A stretch of DNA of 17,811 nucleotides from Lentzea aerocolonigenes (GCF_000955955.1 NZ_JYJG01000454.1:1-17811); one strand, 5' to 3'. Counted from the stretch's first letter, positions 1 to 8,845 are shown. Numbers and translations are program-made. The notes: generated by a model from the sequence alone, not told the origin.

Positions 1-5
1 GTACA

Positions 6-42
6 TGGCCCGAGCATTGGCGCACGCGCCAACGCCGGGCCA
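6..42. other. Nested inverted repeat upstream of the AfsR-like gene
   Basis: Two nested inverted repeats are visible: an outer pair TGGCCCG (6-12) / CGGGCCA (36-42) and an inner pair TTGGCG (17-22) / CGCCAA (27-32) around a 4-base loop. No T-run follows. It could be the terminator of a gene to the left of the window, or an operator for the regulator that starts at 88. The sequence alone does not decide between these. Confidence 0.3.
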
Positions 43-87
43 ACGTGCCACCAATGTTGCTGACATCGCCGGAGGAACCCCACAGAG

Positions 88-2772
88 ATGCGCGTCCACC
101 TGCTCGGGACGGTCGAGCTCGTGCCCGCGGGCGAGGATCCCGTGCCGCTCGCCGCGACGAAGCGGCGCACGGTTCTCGCGGCGCTGGCGCTCGAGCTCAA
201 CCACGTCGTGTCCGGCGACCGGCTGCTGTCGCTGGTGTGGGACGGCGCTCCACCTCCGCAGGCGAAGGCGGCGCTGCAGGGCCACGTCGCCCAGCTGCGC
301 AAGCTGCTCGGGTCCACGGTGGACCTGGTGACACGCGCGCCCGGTTATGCGCTGGTGGGAGACCGGCACGCGGTCGACGTGTTCCGCTTCGAGGACCTGG
401 TGGCCACCGCGTGGCAGGCCGACGACGAGACCGCGGCGGAGAGGCTGACCTCGGCGCTGGAACTGTGGCGCGGGCCGTTCCTCGCGGATCTGCCCGGCGG
501 GCGGTTGCACGAGGCGTACGAGCCGCGGCTCGAGGAACTGCGGCTGACCGCGGTCGAGGAGCTGGGCGCGCGGCTGATCGTCCTCGGTCGTGCCGCGGAA
601 GCCGCGACGCGCCTGCGCGAGGCGGTGACGGACCACCCGCTGCGCGAGCCGCTCGTCGCCAGCCTGATGCTCGCCCTGCTCCGCACCGGCCGCCAGGCCG
701 AGGCGCTGGACCTCTTCGGACGTACCCGCGCGCAGCTCGCCGACGAGCTGGGCGTCGACCCCGGTCCCGAGCTGCGGGCCGCGCACCACGCGGTGCTGGT
801 CGGCGACGCGTCCCCGCGTCCCGCCCGCCAGCCCGTCCAGGTACCGGCCCAGCTACCGCACGAGCACCGGGGGTTCGTCGGCCGCGACGCCGAACTGTCC
901 CAGCTGGACGGTCTCCTCTGCGACGCGGGCATCGGTCTGCTGTCCGGTCCGCCCGGAGTCGGCAAGACGGCGCTCGCCCTGCGCTGGGCCCACCGCGTCG
1001 CCGACCGGTTCCCCGGCGGCCAGCTGTTCGTCGACCTGCGCGGGTTCGCCGAACGCGAGCCGCTCGAGGTGAAGACCGCGCTCGTCGGCTTCCTGCGCGC
1101 GCTGGGGGTGGAGAACGTGCGCCTGTCCGGCGGGCTGGACGCGCTCGCCGCCCAGTACCGGTCACTGCTCGCGCACCGGCGCGTCCTCGTCGTGCTGGAC
1201 AACGCCCGATCCGTCGAGCAGGTGCGGCCGTTGCTGCCGGGCTCGCCGCGCTGCCTGGTGCTCGTCACCAGCAGGCACTGCCTGGAAGACCTCGTGGTCA
1301 CCGAGGGCGCCGCCGTGCTCGGCGTCGAGACGCTCGACGACCGGACCGCCGGGGAACTGCTCACAGCGGGCCTGGGCCGGCATCGGACCGAGCCGGAACC
1401 GGAGGCGACCGCGGAGCTGATCGGGCTGTGCGGCGGTCTCCCGCTCGCGCTGCGTATCGTGAGCGCGCGCCTGGCCTCGCGTCCGAGGTGGACGATCCAG
1501 GCACTCGTCGACGAGCTGCGCGACGAGCAGAACAGGCTCGCGGCGTTCACCCTGCCGGAACAGGACAGGGGAGTCCGGTCGGCGCTGGCGGTGAGCTACC
1601 GGGAGCTGCCGGAAGGCGCGGCCAGGACGTTCCGCAGTCTCGGCCTGCACCCCGGTACCGACATCGACAGCTACGCCGCGGCGGCCCTGCTGGACGTGAA
1701 CGTGCTGACGGCCCGCACCCACCTGCGCACGGTCGCGTCGGCGAGCCTGCTGCACGAGTCCACACCGGACCGCTACGTGCGGCACGACCTGGTGCGCCTG
1801 TTCACCCGCCAGCTCATCGCCGGCGAGGACAACCGGGAGAGCGGGGACCGGCTGCTCGACTACTACCTGCACGTGGCCGACACCGCCCGCGCGCTGCTCT
1901 CCGATCATCCGCAACCGATCGCCGCGCCGGCGCACCCGCCAGCGAGCTTCCCCGAGCTCACCTCCCACCGGGCGGCGATGGAGTGGTTCGAGCAGGAGGA
2001 GCACAACCTGCGGCTGCTGCTCGAGAACGGCGACCGGACGCGCACGTGGCAGCTGGCGTTGTGCCTCGACGCCTTCTACGCCCGCAACGGCAACCGCGTA
2101 GATCGGCTGAAGGTGTGCCGCGCGGGTCTGGCGGCTGCCAGCGGCGACGGAGAGGCGGAGGCCCAGCTGCTGGTGAGCGAGGGCGCCGCACTCGCCGACC
2201 TGGGCGAGCTGGAGGACGCCGTCCGCGAGTCCCAGCGCGCCGTCCGGCTGGCCAGCGGCACGGTCGAGGGCCTGGCCAGGGCGAACCTCGGCTACTGCCT
2301 GGCCGCGACCGGCAATCTCGCCGACGCTCTGGAACGCATGCGGGAGGCGCTGGAGATCACCCGCGCGACCGGCGATCCCCGAGCCCAGGCCGCCGTGCTC
2401 GACCGGCTGGCGAACGCCCTGTTGCGTCAGCACCAAGCTGCCGAGGCCCTCGCACCGGCGCGGGAAGCGTTGCTGCTGCACGAAAGCCTGCCCCCGTCCG
2501 CGGCACACGCGGCGGCGCTGTACACGGCGGGATCGGTGCTGCAGGCGACCGGCCAGTCCGCGGTGGCGTTGCGGACCTTCGAGGACGGTCTGCGGCTGGC
2601 CGACCAGGTCGCGGATCTGCGGCACGTGGCGCTGTTCCACCTGGTGATCGCGGAGTTGCTGGTGGACGACGCGGAATCCGCCGCGGGGCATCGGGAAGCG
2701 GCCCGCCGGATCCACCGGCGGCTCGGCGTGGTGGAGCTGCCGGTGTCCCGCCGGGCGTCGTCGGGGTCATGA
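88..2772 (+). CDS. AfsR/SARP-family transcriptional regulator (wHTH-BTAD-NB-ARC-TPR)
   Basis: This is a cytoplasmic regulator of the large AfsR type, 894 residues. Residues 1-95 form an OmpR-like winged helix that would bind direct-repeat promoter sites. Residues 95-240 are the bacterial transcriptional activation domain. An NB-ARC ATPase follows, with Walker A GPPGVGKT near residue 287, a Walker B-like strand [10 protein letters not shown] near 367 and GLPLAL near 450. From about 655 to 870 there are degenerate tetratricopeptide repeats rich in Ala, Leu and Arg. The ATG at 88 begins the typical SARP opening [11 protein letters not shown]; a GGAGG lies at 71-75, rather far (12 bases) from it. 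In the family, ATP binding and TPR contacts tune activation of secondary-metabolite or developmental genes. No biosynthetic cluster is visible here, so the target is unknown. The gene is complete and ends at a hairpin. Confidence 0.93.
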   Translation: MRVHLLGTVELVPAGEDPVPLAATKRRTVLAALALELNHVVSGDRLLSLVWDGAPPPQAKAALQGHVAQLRKLLGSTVDLVTRAPGYALVGDRHAVDVFRFEDLVATAWQADDETAAERLTSALELWRGPFLADLPGGRLHEAYEPRLEELRLTAVEELGARLIVLGRAAEAATRLREAVTDHPLREPLVASLMLALLRTGRQAEALDLFGRTRAQLADELGVDPGPELRAAHHAVLVGDASPRPARQPVQVPAQLPHEHRGFVGRDAELSQLDGLLCDAGIGLLSGPPGVGKTALALRWAHRVADRFPGGQLFVDLRGFAEREPLEVKTALVGFLRALGVENVRLSGGLDALAAQYRSLLAHRRVLVVLDNARSVEQVRPLLPGSPRCLVLVTSRHCLEDLVVTEGAAVLGVETLDDRTAGELLTAGLGRHRTEPEPEATAELIGLCGGLPLALRIVSARLASRPRWTIQALVDELRDEQNRLAAFTLPEQDRGVRSALAVSYRELPEGAARTFRSLGLHPGTDIDSYAAAALLDVNVLTARTHLRTVASASLLHESTPDRYVRHDLVRLFTRQLIAGEDNRESGDRLLDYYLHVADTARALLSDHPQPIAAPAHPPASFPELTSHRAAMEWFEQEEHNLRLLLENGDRTRTWQLALCLDAFYARNGNRVDRLKVCRAGLAAASGDGEAEAQLLVSEGAALADLGELEDAVRESQRAVRLASGTVEGLARANLGYCLAATGNLADALERMREALEITRATGDPRAQAAVLDRLANALLRQHQAAEALAPAREALLLHESLPPSAAHAAALYTAGSVLQATGQSAVALRTFEDGLRLADQVADLRHVALFHLVIAELLVDDAESAAGHREAARRIHRRLGVVELPVSRRASSGS

Positions 2773-2774
2773 GC

Positions 2775-2804
2775 GGATCGGCCGTGAGATCTCCCGGCCG
2801 ATCC
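2775..2804 (+). terminator. Hairpin after the AfsR-like gene
   Basis: A perfect 10-bp inverted repeat, GGATCGGCCG (2775-2784) and CGGCCGATCC (2795-2804), with a 10-base loop begins 3 bases after the regulator's stop codon. There is no clear T-run, as is common for actinobacterial terminators. It probably separates the regulator from the metal-related genes downstream. Confidence 0.6.
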
Positions 2805-2913
2805 CCGGACGAGCCTGCCGTCACCGCGGCCAGCACACCGTCCACAGTGGAGTTGATGATGGCCGGGCCGGGTGCGCGCGGTCCAGCTGGGTGGCGCCGT
2901 GGCGACCTCCTAA

Positions 2914-2928
2914 TGGGGATGATTATCA
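2914..2928 (+). promoter_or_regulatory. Candidate Zur (Fur-family) box
   Basis: The 15-mer TGGGGATGATTATCA matches the common Zur/Fur-type consensus TGAAAATGATTATCA at 12 of 15 positions (recalled consensus). It contains a perfect core palindrome, ATGAT-T-ATCAT (2919-2929). It is an A/T-rich island in very G+C-rich DNA and touches the GTG start at 2930. If the mRNA is leaderless or nearly so, the box would cover the -10 region and Zur binding would block transcription. COG0523 genes are classic Zur targets. Which metal regulator binds is inferred, not seen. Confidence 0.6.
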
Positions 2929-2929
2929 T

Positions 2930-4092
2930 GTGCAGGTGACCACTCCCGTGACGGTCCTGTCCGGCTTCCTCGGCTCGGGCAAGACCACGCTGCTCAACCA
3001 CGTCCTGGCCAACCGCGAAGGCAGGCGCGTGGCGGTGATCGTCAACGACATGAGCGAGGTGAACATCGACGCCGCGCTGGTGGCGGGCCAGGGCACCCTG
3101 GACCGCACCGAGGAGCGGCTGGTCGAGCTGACCAACGGCTGCATCTGCTGCACGTTGCGCGAGGACCTCCTCGAGAGCGTGGCCGAGCTGGCGCGGGACG
3201 GCCGGTTCGACACGATCCTCATCGAGTCGACACGATCCTCATCGAGTCGACGGGCATCTCCGAGCCCATGCCGGTGGCGGCGACGTTCGACTGGGTGTTC
3301 GAGGACGGCACGAGCCTGTCCGACCGCGCCCGCCTCGACACGATGGTGACGGTCGTGGACGCGTCCGGGTTCCTGCGGGAGCTCAGGGCGGGGGAGAGGC
3401 TCGACGAGCGGGATCTCGCCGCGGCGGACGGCGACGAGCGCACCATCTCGGACCTGCTGGTCGACCAGGTGGAGTTCGCCGACCTGCTGGTGGTGAACAA
3501 GACCGATCTGGTCTCCGCAGATGAATTGGCGGCACTCGAGGCGGTGCTGCGCAGGCTCAACCCCACCGCGCGGCTGGTGCGCACGCGGCAGGGTGTGGTC
3601 GATCTGGCCGAGGTGCTCGACACGGGCCGCTACGACCCGGTGACGGCCGCGCAGGCTCCCGGCTGGGCTGCCGAGCTGGCGGGCGGGCACACGCCGGAGA
3701 CCGAGGAGTACGGGATCCGCTCGGTCACCTACCGGGCTTCGCGGCCGTTCCACCCGGCGCGGCTGGTGGCGGCGCTGGACGGGTGGGAGGGAGTGTTGCG
3801 CAGCAAGGGTTTCTGCCACATCGCCTCGCGGCCGGACGTGCTCGCCGTGTGGTCGCAGGCGGGGCCGAACCTCGTGCTGGAGCCGGGCCAGCTGCTCGGC
3901 ACCCCGCACGCGCGTCAGGAGCTGGTGTTCATCGGCGTCGGCCTCGACCTCGATGAACCGTGCCGCCGCCTGGACCCCGCGCTGCTGACCGACGCCGAGC
4001 TCGCGGCCGGTCCGGTGCACTGGCGTGCGTTCGAGGATCCGTTGCCGGAGTGGGACATCTCCGATCTGCACGCACACCACTTCGGAGGCTGA
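2930..4092 (+). pseudogene. COG0523/CobW-family metallochaperone GTPase, split by a 20-bp frameshifting duplication
   Basis: COG0523 GTPases (YciC/ZigA/ZNG group) use GTP to deliver metal, often zinc, to client proteins. The first part (2930-3231) has Walker [10 protein letters not shown] at residues 12-20 and the metal-binding GCICC motif (Cys 71, 73, 74). At 3207-3251 a 20-bp unit is present twice in tandem. This shifts the frame by two, so translation from the start ends at a stop at 3349. The rest continues in another frame: [12 protein letters not shown] (3496-3507, base recognition), a CobW C-terminal domain with RPFHP, and a His-containing tail HAHHFGG. Removing one copy restores a 380-residue protein of normal family length. 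Start: GTG 2930 or GTG 2936, without a clear ribosome site. An ATG at 3268 could start the C-terminal half alone, but that product would lack the GTP-binding loop. It may be a true mutant, a reversible switch or a sequence error. Confidence 0.85.
3207..3251. repeat. 20-bp tandem duplication inside the COG0523 gene
   Basis: The unit TCGACACGATCCTCATCGAG occurs at 3207-3226 and again at 3227-3246. The first five bases of a third copy follow (TCGAC, to 3251). Since 20 is not a multiple of three, the extra copy breaks the reading frame. With one copy the protein reads [14 protein letters not shown], a standard CobW segment. Confidence 0.97.
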
Positions 4093-4093
4093 G

Positions 4094-5110
4094 ATGGGAA
4101 CCGAGGTCGTCCTCGTCGCGGGGTTGACGGACCACCACGTGGCCGACGAGATCTGGCGGAGGTCGCCGGACTCCGCGCTCGTCCGCCACGACCTGAGCAG
4201 ACTCGCCGGCGGCACCATCCGGCGGTGGGTCGACGGTGTGCTGACAGAGCTGGAACTCGCGCACGGCTGCGTGTCGTGCACGCTGCGGCTGGACCTGCTG
4301 CCGTTGCTGGAGGAGCTGAACTGCCGGGTGATCGTGCACCTCGACCCGGTGCTGGAACCCGAGGCCGTCTGCTTCGCGCTGGCGGAGACCGACATCCGGG
4401 TGGACGCGGTCGTCACGGTGGTCGACCGGGCGACCTGGCTCGCCGACGCGACCGGCGAGGACACGCTGGCCGAGCGCGGCATGGGCGCGGCGGACAGCGA
4501 CGAACGCACAGTGGCCCAGGTCGTCGTGGGGCAGGCGGAGTTCGCGGACGCGCTCGTGCTGGCCGGTGACGGGGATCCGGTGCTCGACGCCGTGCTGGAT
4601 CGGTTGAACCCGTTGGCGCCACGGCAGGATCTGTCCGCGCTCGACGTGCCCGCGCTCTTCGCGGCCATCCCTGCCAACGCGCGCCGGGGCGGTTTCGACG
4701 ACGGCTTCGGCTCACTGTTGTACGGCGGGCCCTCGCTCGAACCCGCGCACGGCGTGTCCGTCGTCCACTTCGCGAAGCAGCGGCCGTTCCACCCGATGCG
4801 GCTGCACGGCGCGATGGGCGTTCTCCTCGACGACGTGGTGCGTGCGCGCGGCCGGGTGTGGATGGCGAGCCAGCGGGACGAAGCGCTGTGGCTGGAGTCC
4901 GCCGGTAGATCGCTGCGGGTCGGCAACCTCGGTTCGTGGCGCGAATCCGGGCACGGTCCGGCGCAGGAGCTCGTGGTGATCACGACCTCGCCGGAGCCGG
5001 AGAAGATCACCACCGCGCTGGCCGCCGCCCTGGTCACCGACGAGGAACTGGCGCTGATCGACGAGCTGGAGTTCGCCGACCCGTTCACCGACTGGCGGGA
5101 AGAGGAGTGA
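4094..5110 (+). CDS. Degenerate COG0523/CobW-like protein without GTPase motifs
   Basis: This 338-residue protein aligns by eye with the preceding COG0523 protein, but its nucleotide site is lost. The P-loop region reads LVAGLTDHHVADE instead of GFLGSGKTT, and the NKTD position reads AGDGD. It keeps HGCVSCTLRLDLL, a two-Cys version of the CxCC metal motif; NPLAPR, matching NPTARL; and the CobW C-terminal domain with RPFHPMRLH. It therefore probably cannot hydrolyse GTP and may act as a partner, metal carrier or regulator of the active paralogue. The ATG at 4094 lies one base after the upstream stop and has a good GGAGG at 4084-4088, so the two genes are translationally coupled and probably share the Zur-like promoter. 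An open frame upstream of 4094 overlaps the first gene and is not needed. The function is an inference. Confidence 0.85.
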   Translation: MGTEVVLVAGLTDHHVADEIWRRSPDSALVRHDLSRLAGGTIRRWVDGVLTELELAHGCVSCTLRLDLLPLLEELNCRVIVHLDPVLEPEAVCFALAETDIRVDAVVTVVDRATWLADATGEDTLAERGMGAADSDERTVAQVVVGQAEFADALVLAGDGDPVLDAVLDRLNPLAPRQDLSALDVPALFAAIPANARRGGFDDGFGSLLYGGPSLEPAHGVSVVHFAKQRPFHPMRLHGAMGVLLDDVVRARGRVWMASQRDEALWLESAGRSLRVGNLGSWRESGHGPAQELVVITTSPEPEKITTALAAALVTDEELALIDELEFADPFTDWREEE

Positions 5111-5114
5111 TCCT

Positions 5115-5126
5115 TTAAACGATTCA
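5115..5126. promoter_or_regulatory. Weak second LacI-type half-matching site before the rhamnosidase gene
   Basis: TTAAACGATTCA matches the perfect operator at 5214-5225 (TGAAACGTTTCA) at 10 of 12 positions, with its centre 99 bp upstream. Two such sites could allow looping by a tetrameric LacI-family repressor. A match this short may be chance. The rest of 5127-5213 holds only a weak 6-bp hairpin (TGTCCG 5134-5139 / CGGACA 5144-5149) and no gene. Confidence 0.3.
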
Positions 5127-5213
5127 CAACCCGTGTCCGAAACCGGACAGCCTGTCACCAACCGCCTTGACGTCGCATGCCGTCCGTAACACGCTGGCTC
5201 CCACCTCGGGAAT

Positions 5214-5225
5214 TGAAACGTTTCA
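5214..5225. promoter_or_regulatory. LacI-family operator (GAAACGTTTC class) before the rhamnosidase gene
   Basis: TGAAACGTTTCA is a perfect 12-bp palindrome with the central CG typical of LacI-family operators. It lies 25 bases before the rhamnosidase start, where a bound repressor would block transcription. The same core (GAAACGTTTC) occurs in the esterase promoter at 12007-12016. The regulator is not proven; it could be the LacI protein at 12062-13075 or another paralogue. Confidence 0.7.
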
Positions 5226-5249
5226 TCCAGCGACGAAGGTGGAGACGAC

Positions 5250-8200
5250 GTGCGGCGACGGGAGTTCCTGAAGACATCGGCGGTCGGGCTGTCCGCGACG
5301 ACGCTGCCGGTCGGGGTGGCGCGAGCCGCGTCCGGTCAGGCGGGTGGCCTGCGGGTGGTGCGCACCGCGGTCGAGTACGCGGAGACGTTGCTGGGCACCG
5401 ACGTCACGGTGCCGCGGCTGAGCTGGGTGCTCGCGGCGGACGGCACGGGGGCGCGGCAGACGGCCTACCAGGTCGAGGTCGGCACCGCGCCCGGACGTGC
5501 GGACGTGTGGCAGTCGGGCCGGGTCGGCTCGGATCGCACGACGGGAATCCCCTACGGCGGCAAGGGGTTGCGGCCGCGGACCCGGTACCACTGGCGGGTG
5601 CGGGTGTGGGACGGCTCCGGCCGGGTGTCGGGGTGGAGCGCGAGCAGCTGGTGGGAGACGGCGTTGCTCGGCACGCCGTGGCAGGCGCGGTGGATCGGGG
5701 CACCGGACACGTCGCTCGGCTTCACCGGTGTCTCGTGGATCTGGTCGGCGACCACGCCGGCGGAGAGCCGCTGGTTCCGGGCCCGGCTGGAGCTGCCCGC
5801 GGACGCGACCCGGGTTCGGCTGGTCGCGACCGCGGACGACGACTTCACGTTGTACGTCAACGGATCCGAGGCACTGCACGTGCCGGAACAGACGGACGTG
5901 TGGAAGGTCGGCCAACGCGCTGACGTCACGCGTCTGGTCAGCGGCAGGCGGATCGTGCTCGCGGTCCGTGCCACGAACCGTTCTGCCGGACCGGCGGGAC
6001 TGCTGGTGCGGCTGGTCGCGGACCTGCCCGATGGACAGCGCGAGCTCGTCACCGGGCCGGGGTGGAAGGTGGCGGACACCGAGCAGACCGGCTGGCAGAC
6101 GCCGGACTTCGACGACTCGGGGTGGGCCGCGGCGACTGTGCTCGACCCGTACGGGCAAGGGCCGTGGGGTTCGAACGTCTCAGTCGTCGAGCAACCCGCG
6201 CCGTTGCTGCGCAAGGAGTTCACGCTCGGCAAGCCGGTCTCGCGGGCCCGGTTGTACGTCAGCGGTCTTGCTTACCACGAGACCGAGATCAACGGCCGGC
6301 GCGTCGGCGACCGTGTGCTGGATCCCGGCTTCACCGACTACGACAACACCGTGCTGTACGCGACGCACGACGTCACCGGGTTGGTTCGCAGTGGTCGCAA
6401 CGCCATCGGTGTGACGCTCGGCCGCGGGTTCTTCGGCATGAAGTCGCCGAACGTGTGGCACTGGGAGCGGCCGCCGTGGCACGACGAGCCGAAACTGCTG
6501 GCCCAGCTGGAGATCGACCACCCGGACGGCACCCGGACCACCATCGCGTCGGACGAGTCGTGGCGGCTCACCGACGGACCCACGGTGTCGAACTCGCTCT
6601 ACACCGGCGAAACCCACGACGCCCGGCTGGCCCCGAAGGACTGGACCAAGCCCGGTTTCGACGACTCGAAGTGGCAACGCACGCCGATCCGCCCCGCGCC
6701 CCGAGGCACGCTGAAAGCCCAGGAACACGAACCGATCCGCGTGGTCGAGTCGGTCACGCCCGTCGTCACCTCGCCGAAGCCCGGTGTGTTCGTCGCGGAC
6801 ATGGGCCGCACGATGTCCGGCTGGACCCAGCTCACCGTCCAGGCACCGGCGGGCACGGTGGTGCGGCTCAAGCACGGCGAGACGCTGAACTCCGACGGCA
6901 CCGTGCACATGGAGAACGGCCACGTCACCGGCAACCGCATCCAGCTCGACGAGTACGTCTGCGGCGGCGGGCAGGAGACGTGGGAACCGAAGTTCTCCTA
7001 CAAGGGTTTCCGATACGTCGAGGTCGCCGGACTGACGGCGGCACCGAAGCTCGTCGGCAGGGTCGTGCACTCGGACGTGCCGACGGTGAGCACCTTCCGG
7101 TGCTCGGAGCCGTTGTTCGAGCAGTACGACGCGGCGATGCGCCGGACCGTCGCGAACAACCTGCACGGCATCCCCACCGACACCCCGACCTACGAGAAGA
7201 ACGGCTGGACCGGCGACGCGCAGGTCGGCGCGCCGTCGATGCTGGCCGAGTTCGGCATGGCGAAGTTCTTCACCAAGTGGCTCGGCGACCTCGCGGACAG
7301 CCAGGACGCGGCCGGGCAGCTGCCGGTGATCGTGCCCAGCGGCGGCTGGGGCTACCGCGAGCTCGCACCCGCGCCGGAGTGGACGACGGTGTACCCGTTC
7401 GTGCTGCGGGAGATGTACCGGATCTACGGCGACGACCGGCTGCCCGCGCAGCACTGGCCGGTGCTCACCCGCTACCTGGACTGGGAGATCGCGCGGCTCC
7501 GCGACGGTCTGGCCGTCACCGCGCTCGGCGACTACCTGCCGCCCGGATCCGGTGGCATCCCTCCAGAGGACACCCGGCTCACCGCCACCGCCTACCTCTA
7601 CCGCTCCCTGCTGCACACCGCCGAGCTCGGTGACGTGATCGGCACACCCGTGCCGCGCTATCGCGAGGTGGCCGCTGGTCTGCTGACGGCGTTCAACAAC
7701 GCGTTCCTCGGCGCGGGCTACTACCGCACGGCCAAGGACACCGGCTACCGGCAGACGTCCAACGCGATCCCGCTGGCGTTCGGCATGGTTCCCGCCGGTT
7801 CGGTCCAGGCCGTGGCCGACCGGCTCGCGGCTGAGGTCCGAGCGAACGGCAACCACGTCAACGTCGGCTGCCTCGGCGCGAGCGGGCTGCTGAAGGCGTT
7901 GAGCGACAACGGACACGCGGACGTCGCCACCGCCATGGCCACCGAACGGTCGTATCCGAGCTGGGGCCACTGGTTCGCGAACGGCGCCGACACCATGTGG
8001 GAGATGTGGGACACCGGCACCCGTTCCCGCAACCACTACTTCAAGGGCACTGTCGCGCAATGGTTGTACGAGCACGTGGCCGGACTGGTGCCCGGCGACG
8101 CGGGCTATCGGACGTTCAAGGTCAAGCCGAACGCGACGGCCGGGGTGTCGTGGGCAAGCCTGGAGTTCGAGAGCGTGCGCGGCCGGATCGGCGTGTCGTG

Positions 8201-8339
8201 GGCGAAGGTCGACGGCGTGCTGCGGCTGACCGTCGAGGTGCCCGTCGGCTCGACCGCCGAGGTCCACGTGCCGAACGGGACAGGCTTCTCGGTCCGGTCC
8301 GTGTCCTGTGGGCGGTGGACGTTCAACGGTCGCAAGTGA
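5250..8339 (+). CDS. Tat-exported alpha-L-rhamnosidase, GH78
   Basis: This enzyme hydrolyses terminal alpha-L-rhamnose from glycosides or polysaccharides (inverting family GH78), outside the cell. It has 1029 residues. A twin-arginine signal (RRREFLK, residues 2-8) is followed by a hydrophobic stretch and a likely cleavage after ARA (residue 26). A fibronectin-like domain follows (about 35-140; PRLSW, QTAYQVEVG). Next is an inserted jelly-roll-like segment (about 165-255), then the rhamnosidase N domain (about 314-414), a beta-sandwich (about 500-594), the (alpha/alpha)6 catalytic domain (about 610-950) and a C-terminal beta domain. The family's active-site signatures are present: DTPTYEKNGWTGD with general acid Glu649 and Asp644, and TMWEMWD with base Glu918. 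Start: GTG 5250, preceded by GGTGGAG at about 5240; it directly yields the Tat motif. The gene is probably LacI-controlled through the operator 25 bases upstream. Substrate beyond rhamnose is unknown. Confidence 0.94.
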   Translation: MRRREFLKTSAVGLSATTLPVGVARAASGQAGGLRVVRTAVEYAETLLGTDVTVPRLSWVLAADGTGARQTAYQVEVGTAPGRADVWQSGRVGSDRTTGIPYGGKGLRPRTRYHWRVRVWDGSGRVSGWSASSWWETALLGTPWQARWIGAPDTSLGFTGVSWIWSATTPAESRWFRARLELPADATRVRLVATADDDFTLYVNGSEALHVPEQTDVWKVGQRADVTRLVSGRRIVLAVRATNRSAGPAGLLVRLVADLPDGQRELVTGPGWKVADTEQTGWQTPDFDDSGWAAATVLDPYGQGPWGSNVSVVEQPAPLLRKEFTLGKPVSRARLYVSGLAYHETEINGRRVGDRVLDPGFTDYDNTVLYATHDVTGLVRSGRNAIGVTLGRGFFGMKSPNVWHWERPPWHDEPKLLAQLEIDHPDGTRTTIASDESWRLTDGPTVSNSLYTGETHDARLAPKDWTKPGFDDSKWQRTPIRPAPRGTLKAQEHEPIRVVESVTPVVTSPKPGVFVADMGRTMSGWTQLTVQAPAGTVVRLKHGETLNSDGTVHMENGHVTGNRIQLDEYVCGGGQETWEPKFSYKGFRYVEVAGLTAAPKLVGRVVHSDVPTVSTFRCSEPLFEQYDAAMRRTVANNLHGIPTDTPTYEKNGWTGDAQVGAPSMLAEFGMAKFFTKWLGDLADSQDAAGQLPVIVPSGGWGYRELAPAPEWTTVYPFVLREMYRIYGDDRLPAQHWPVLTRYLDWEIARLRDGLAVTALGDYLPPGSGGIPPEDTRLTATAYLYRSLLHTAELGDVIGTPVPRYREVAAGLLTAFNNAFLGAGYYRTAKDTGYRQTSNAIPLAFGMVPAGSVQAVADRLAAEVRANGNHVNVGCLGASGLLKALSDNGHADVATAMATERSYPSWGHWFANGADTMWEMWDTGTRSRNHYFKGTVAQWLYEHVAGLVPGDAGYRTFKVKPNATAGVSWASLEFESVRGRIGVSWAKVDGVLRLTVEVPVGSTAEVHVPNGTGFSVRSVSCGRWTFNGRK

Positions 8340-8444
8340 GACTGGAGCTCGTGCCGAGTCCAGGTTCGCGACAGGCCGGCGCCAGGAACCACTCCAACCA
8401 CCGTTCTCGCCGAACGGGTTTCGACGCAGGCACTGGTAGCGCGA

Positions 8445-8481
8445 AAAGCACGTTCAGCCCGCCACGATCTGAACGTGCTTT
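8445..8481. terminator. Bidirectional terminator between convergent genes
   Basis: A perfect 13-bp stem, AAAGCACGTTCAG (8445-8457) and CTGAACGTGCTTT (8469-8481), has an 11-base loop. The A-run on one side and T-run on the other make it look like a terminator on both strands. It sits between the rhamnosidase gene (+) and the small secreted protein gene (-). Positions 8340-8444 show no gene. Confidence 0.8.
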
Positions 8482-8494
8482 CGGAACTGGCTGA

Positions 8495-8845
8495 TCAGTT
8501 GTCGACGCGAACGACGACCGTTTCCCCGTCCTTGTGGGAGTCCACGGTGAAGGTCCGGAGGCCTGTGGACCATTCCACCTGGCCGAACCTGAACTTCTGG
8601 GCCGTGCGGATGCAGACGCGACCGATCGTCATGGGCCGGAGCGTGACGCTCTGACCGCCATCGACCGTTCCGGAGACGGTGATGGTCTTCGTGGTGGCGT
8701 TCTTGGCGTCGTTGCAGACCCTGACGAACACCGTTGGGGCCGTCGGGGACGCGTTTGCGGCAGCGGGCAACGCCAGCGGGACTGCGGCCGCAGCAATGGC
8801 GGTCATGGTCAGCGCAGCGACGCGCGCCTTGCGCAGCGCATTCAT
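8495..8845 (-). CDS. Small secreted protein of unknown function
   Basis: The product is 116 residues. Residues 1-32 form a Sec-type signal peptide: a basic start (MNALRKARVA), a hydrophobic run (LTMTAIAAAAVPLALP), and a likely cut after NAS or AAA. The mature part (about 85 residues) is rich in beta-forming residues (Val, Thr) and has just two Cys (in RVCND and RVCIR), which could form one disulfide bond. No family is recognised; it resembles the many small actinobacterial exported beta proteins. The ATG at 8845 is preferred over the GTG at 8857 because GGAG lies 6 bases before the ATG and falls within the alternative coding stretch. The gene stands alone and converges on the rhamnosidase gene through a shared terminator. 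No role in the glycan locus can be claimed. Confidence 0.75.
   Translation of the reverse strand: MNALRKARVAALTMTAIAAAAVPLALPAAANASPTAPTVFVRVCNDAKNATTKTITVSGTVDGGQSVTLRPMTIGRVCIRTAQKFRFGQVEWSTGLRTFTVDSHKDGETVVVRVDN

Noticed and set aside
45..2939. A 964-residue open frame overlapping the AfsR-like gene on the same strand
   Set aside because: Its translation is Arg/Ala/Pro/Gly-rich low-complexity text typical of an out-of-frame reading of G+C-rich DNA. The frame from 88 shows clear SARP domains.
2926..5127. A 733-residue minus-strand open frame opposite the COG0523 genes
   Set aside because: It is a Ser/Arg-rich antisense shadow with no recognisable domain; the plus strand encodes clear CobW motifs.
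6180..8267. A 695-residue minus-strand open frame opposite the rhamnosidase
   Set aside because: Antisense shadow of a well-supported GH78 gene, with no motifs and no ribosome site.
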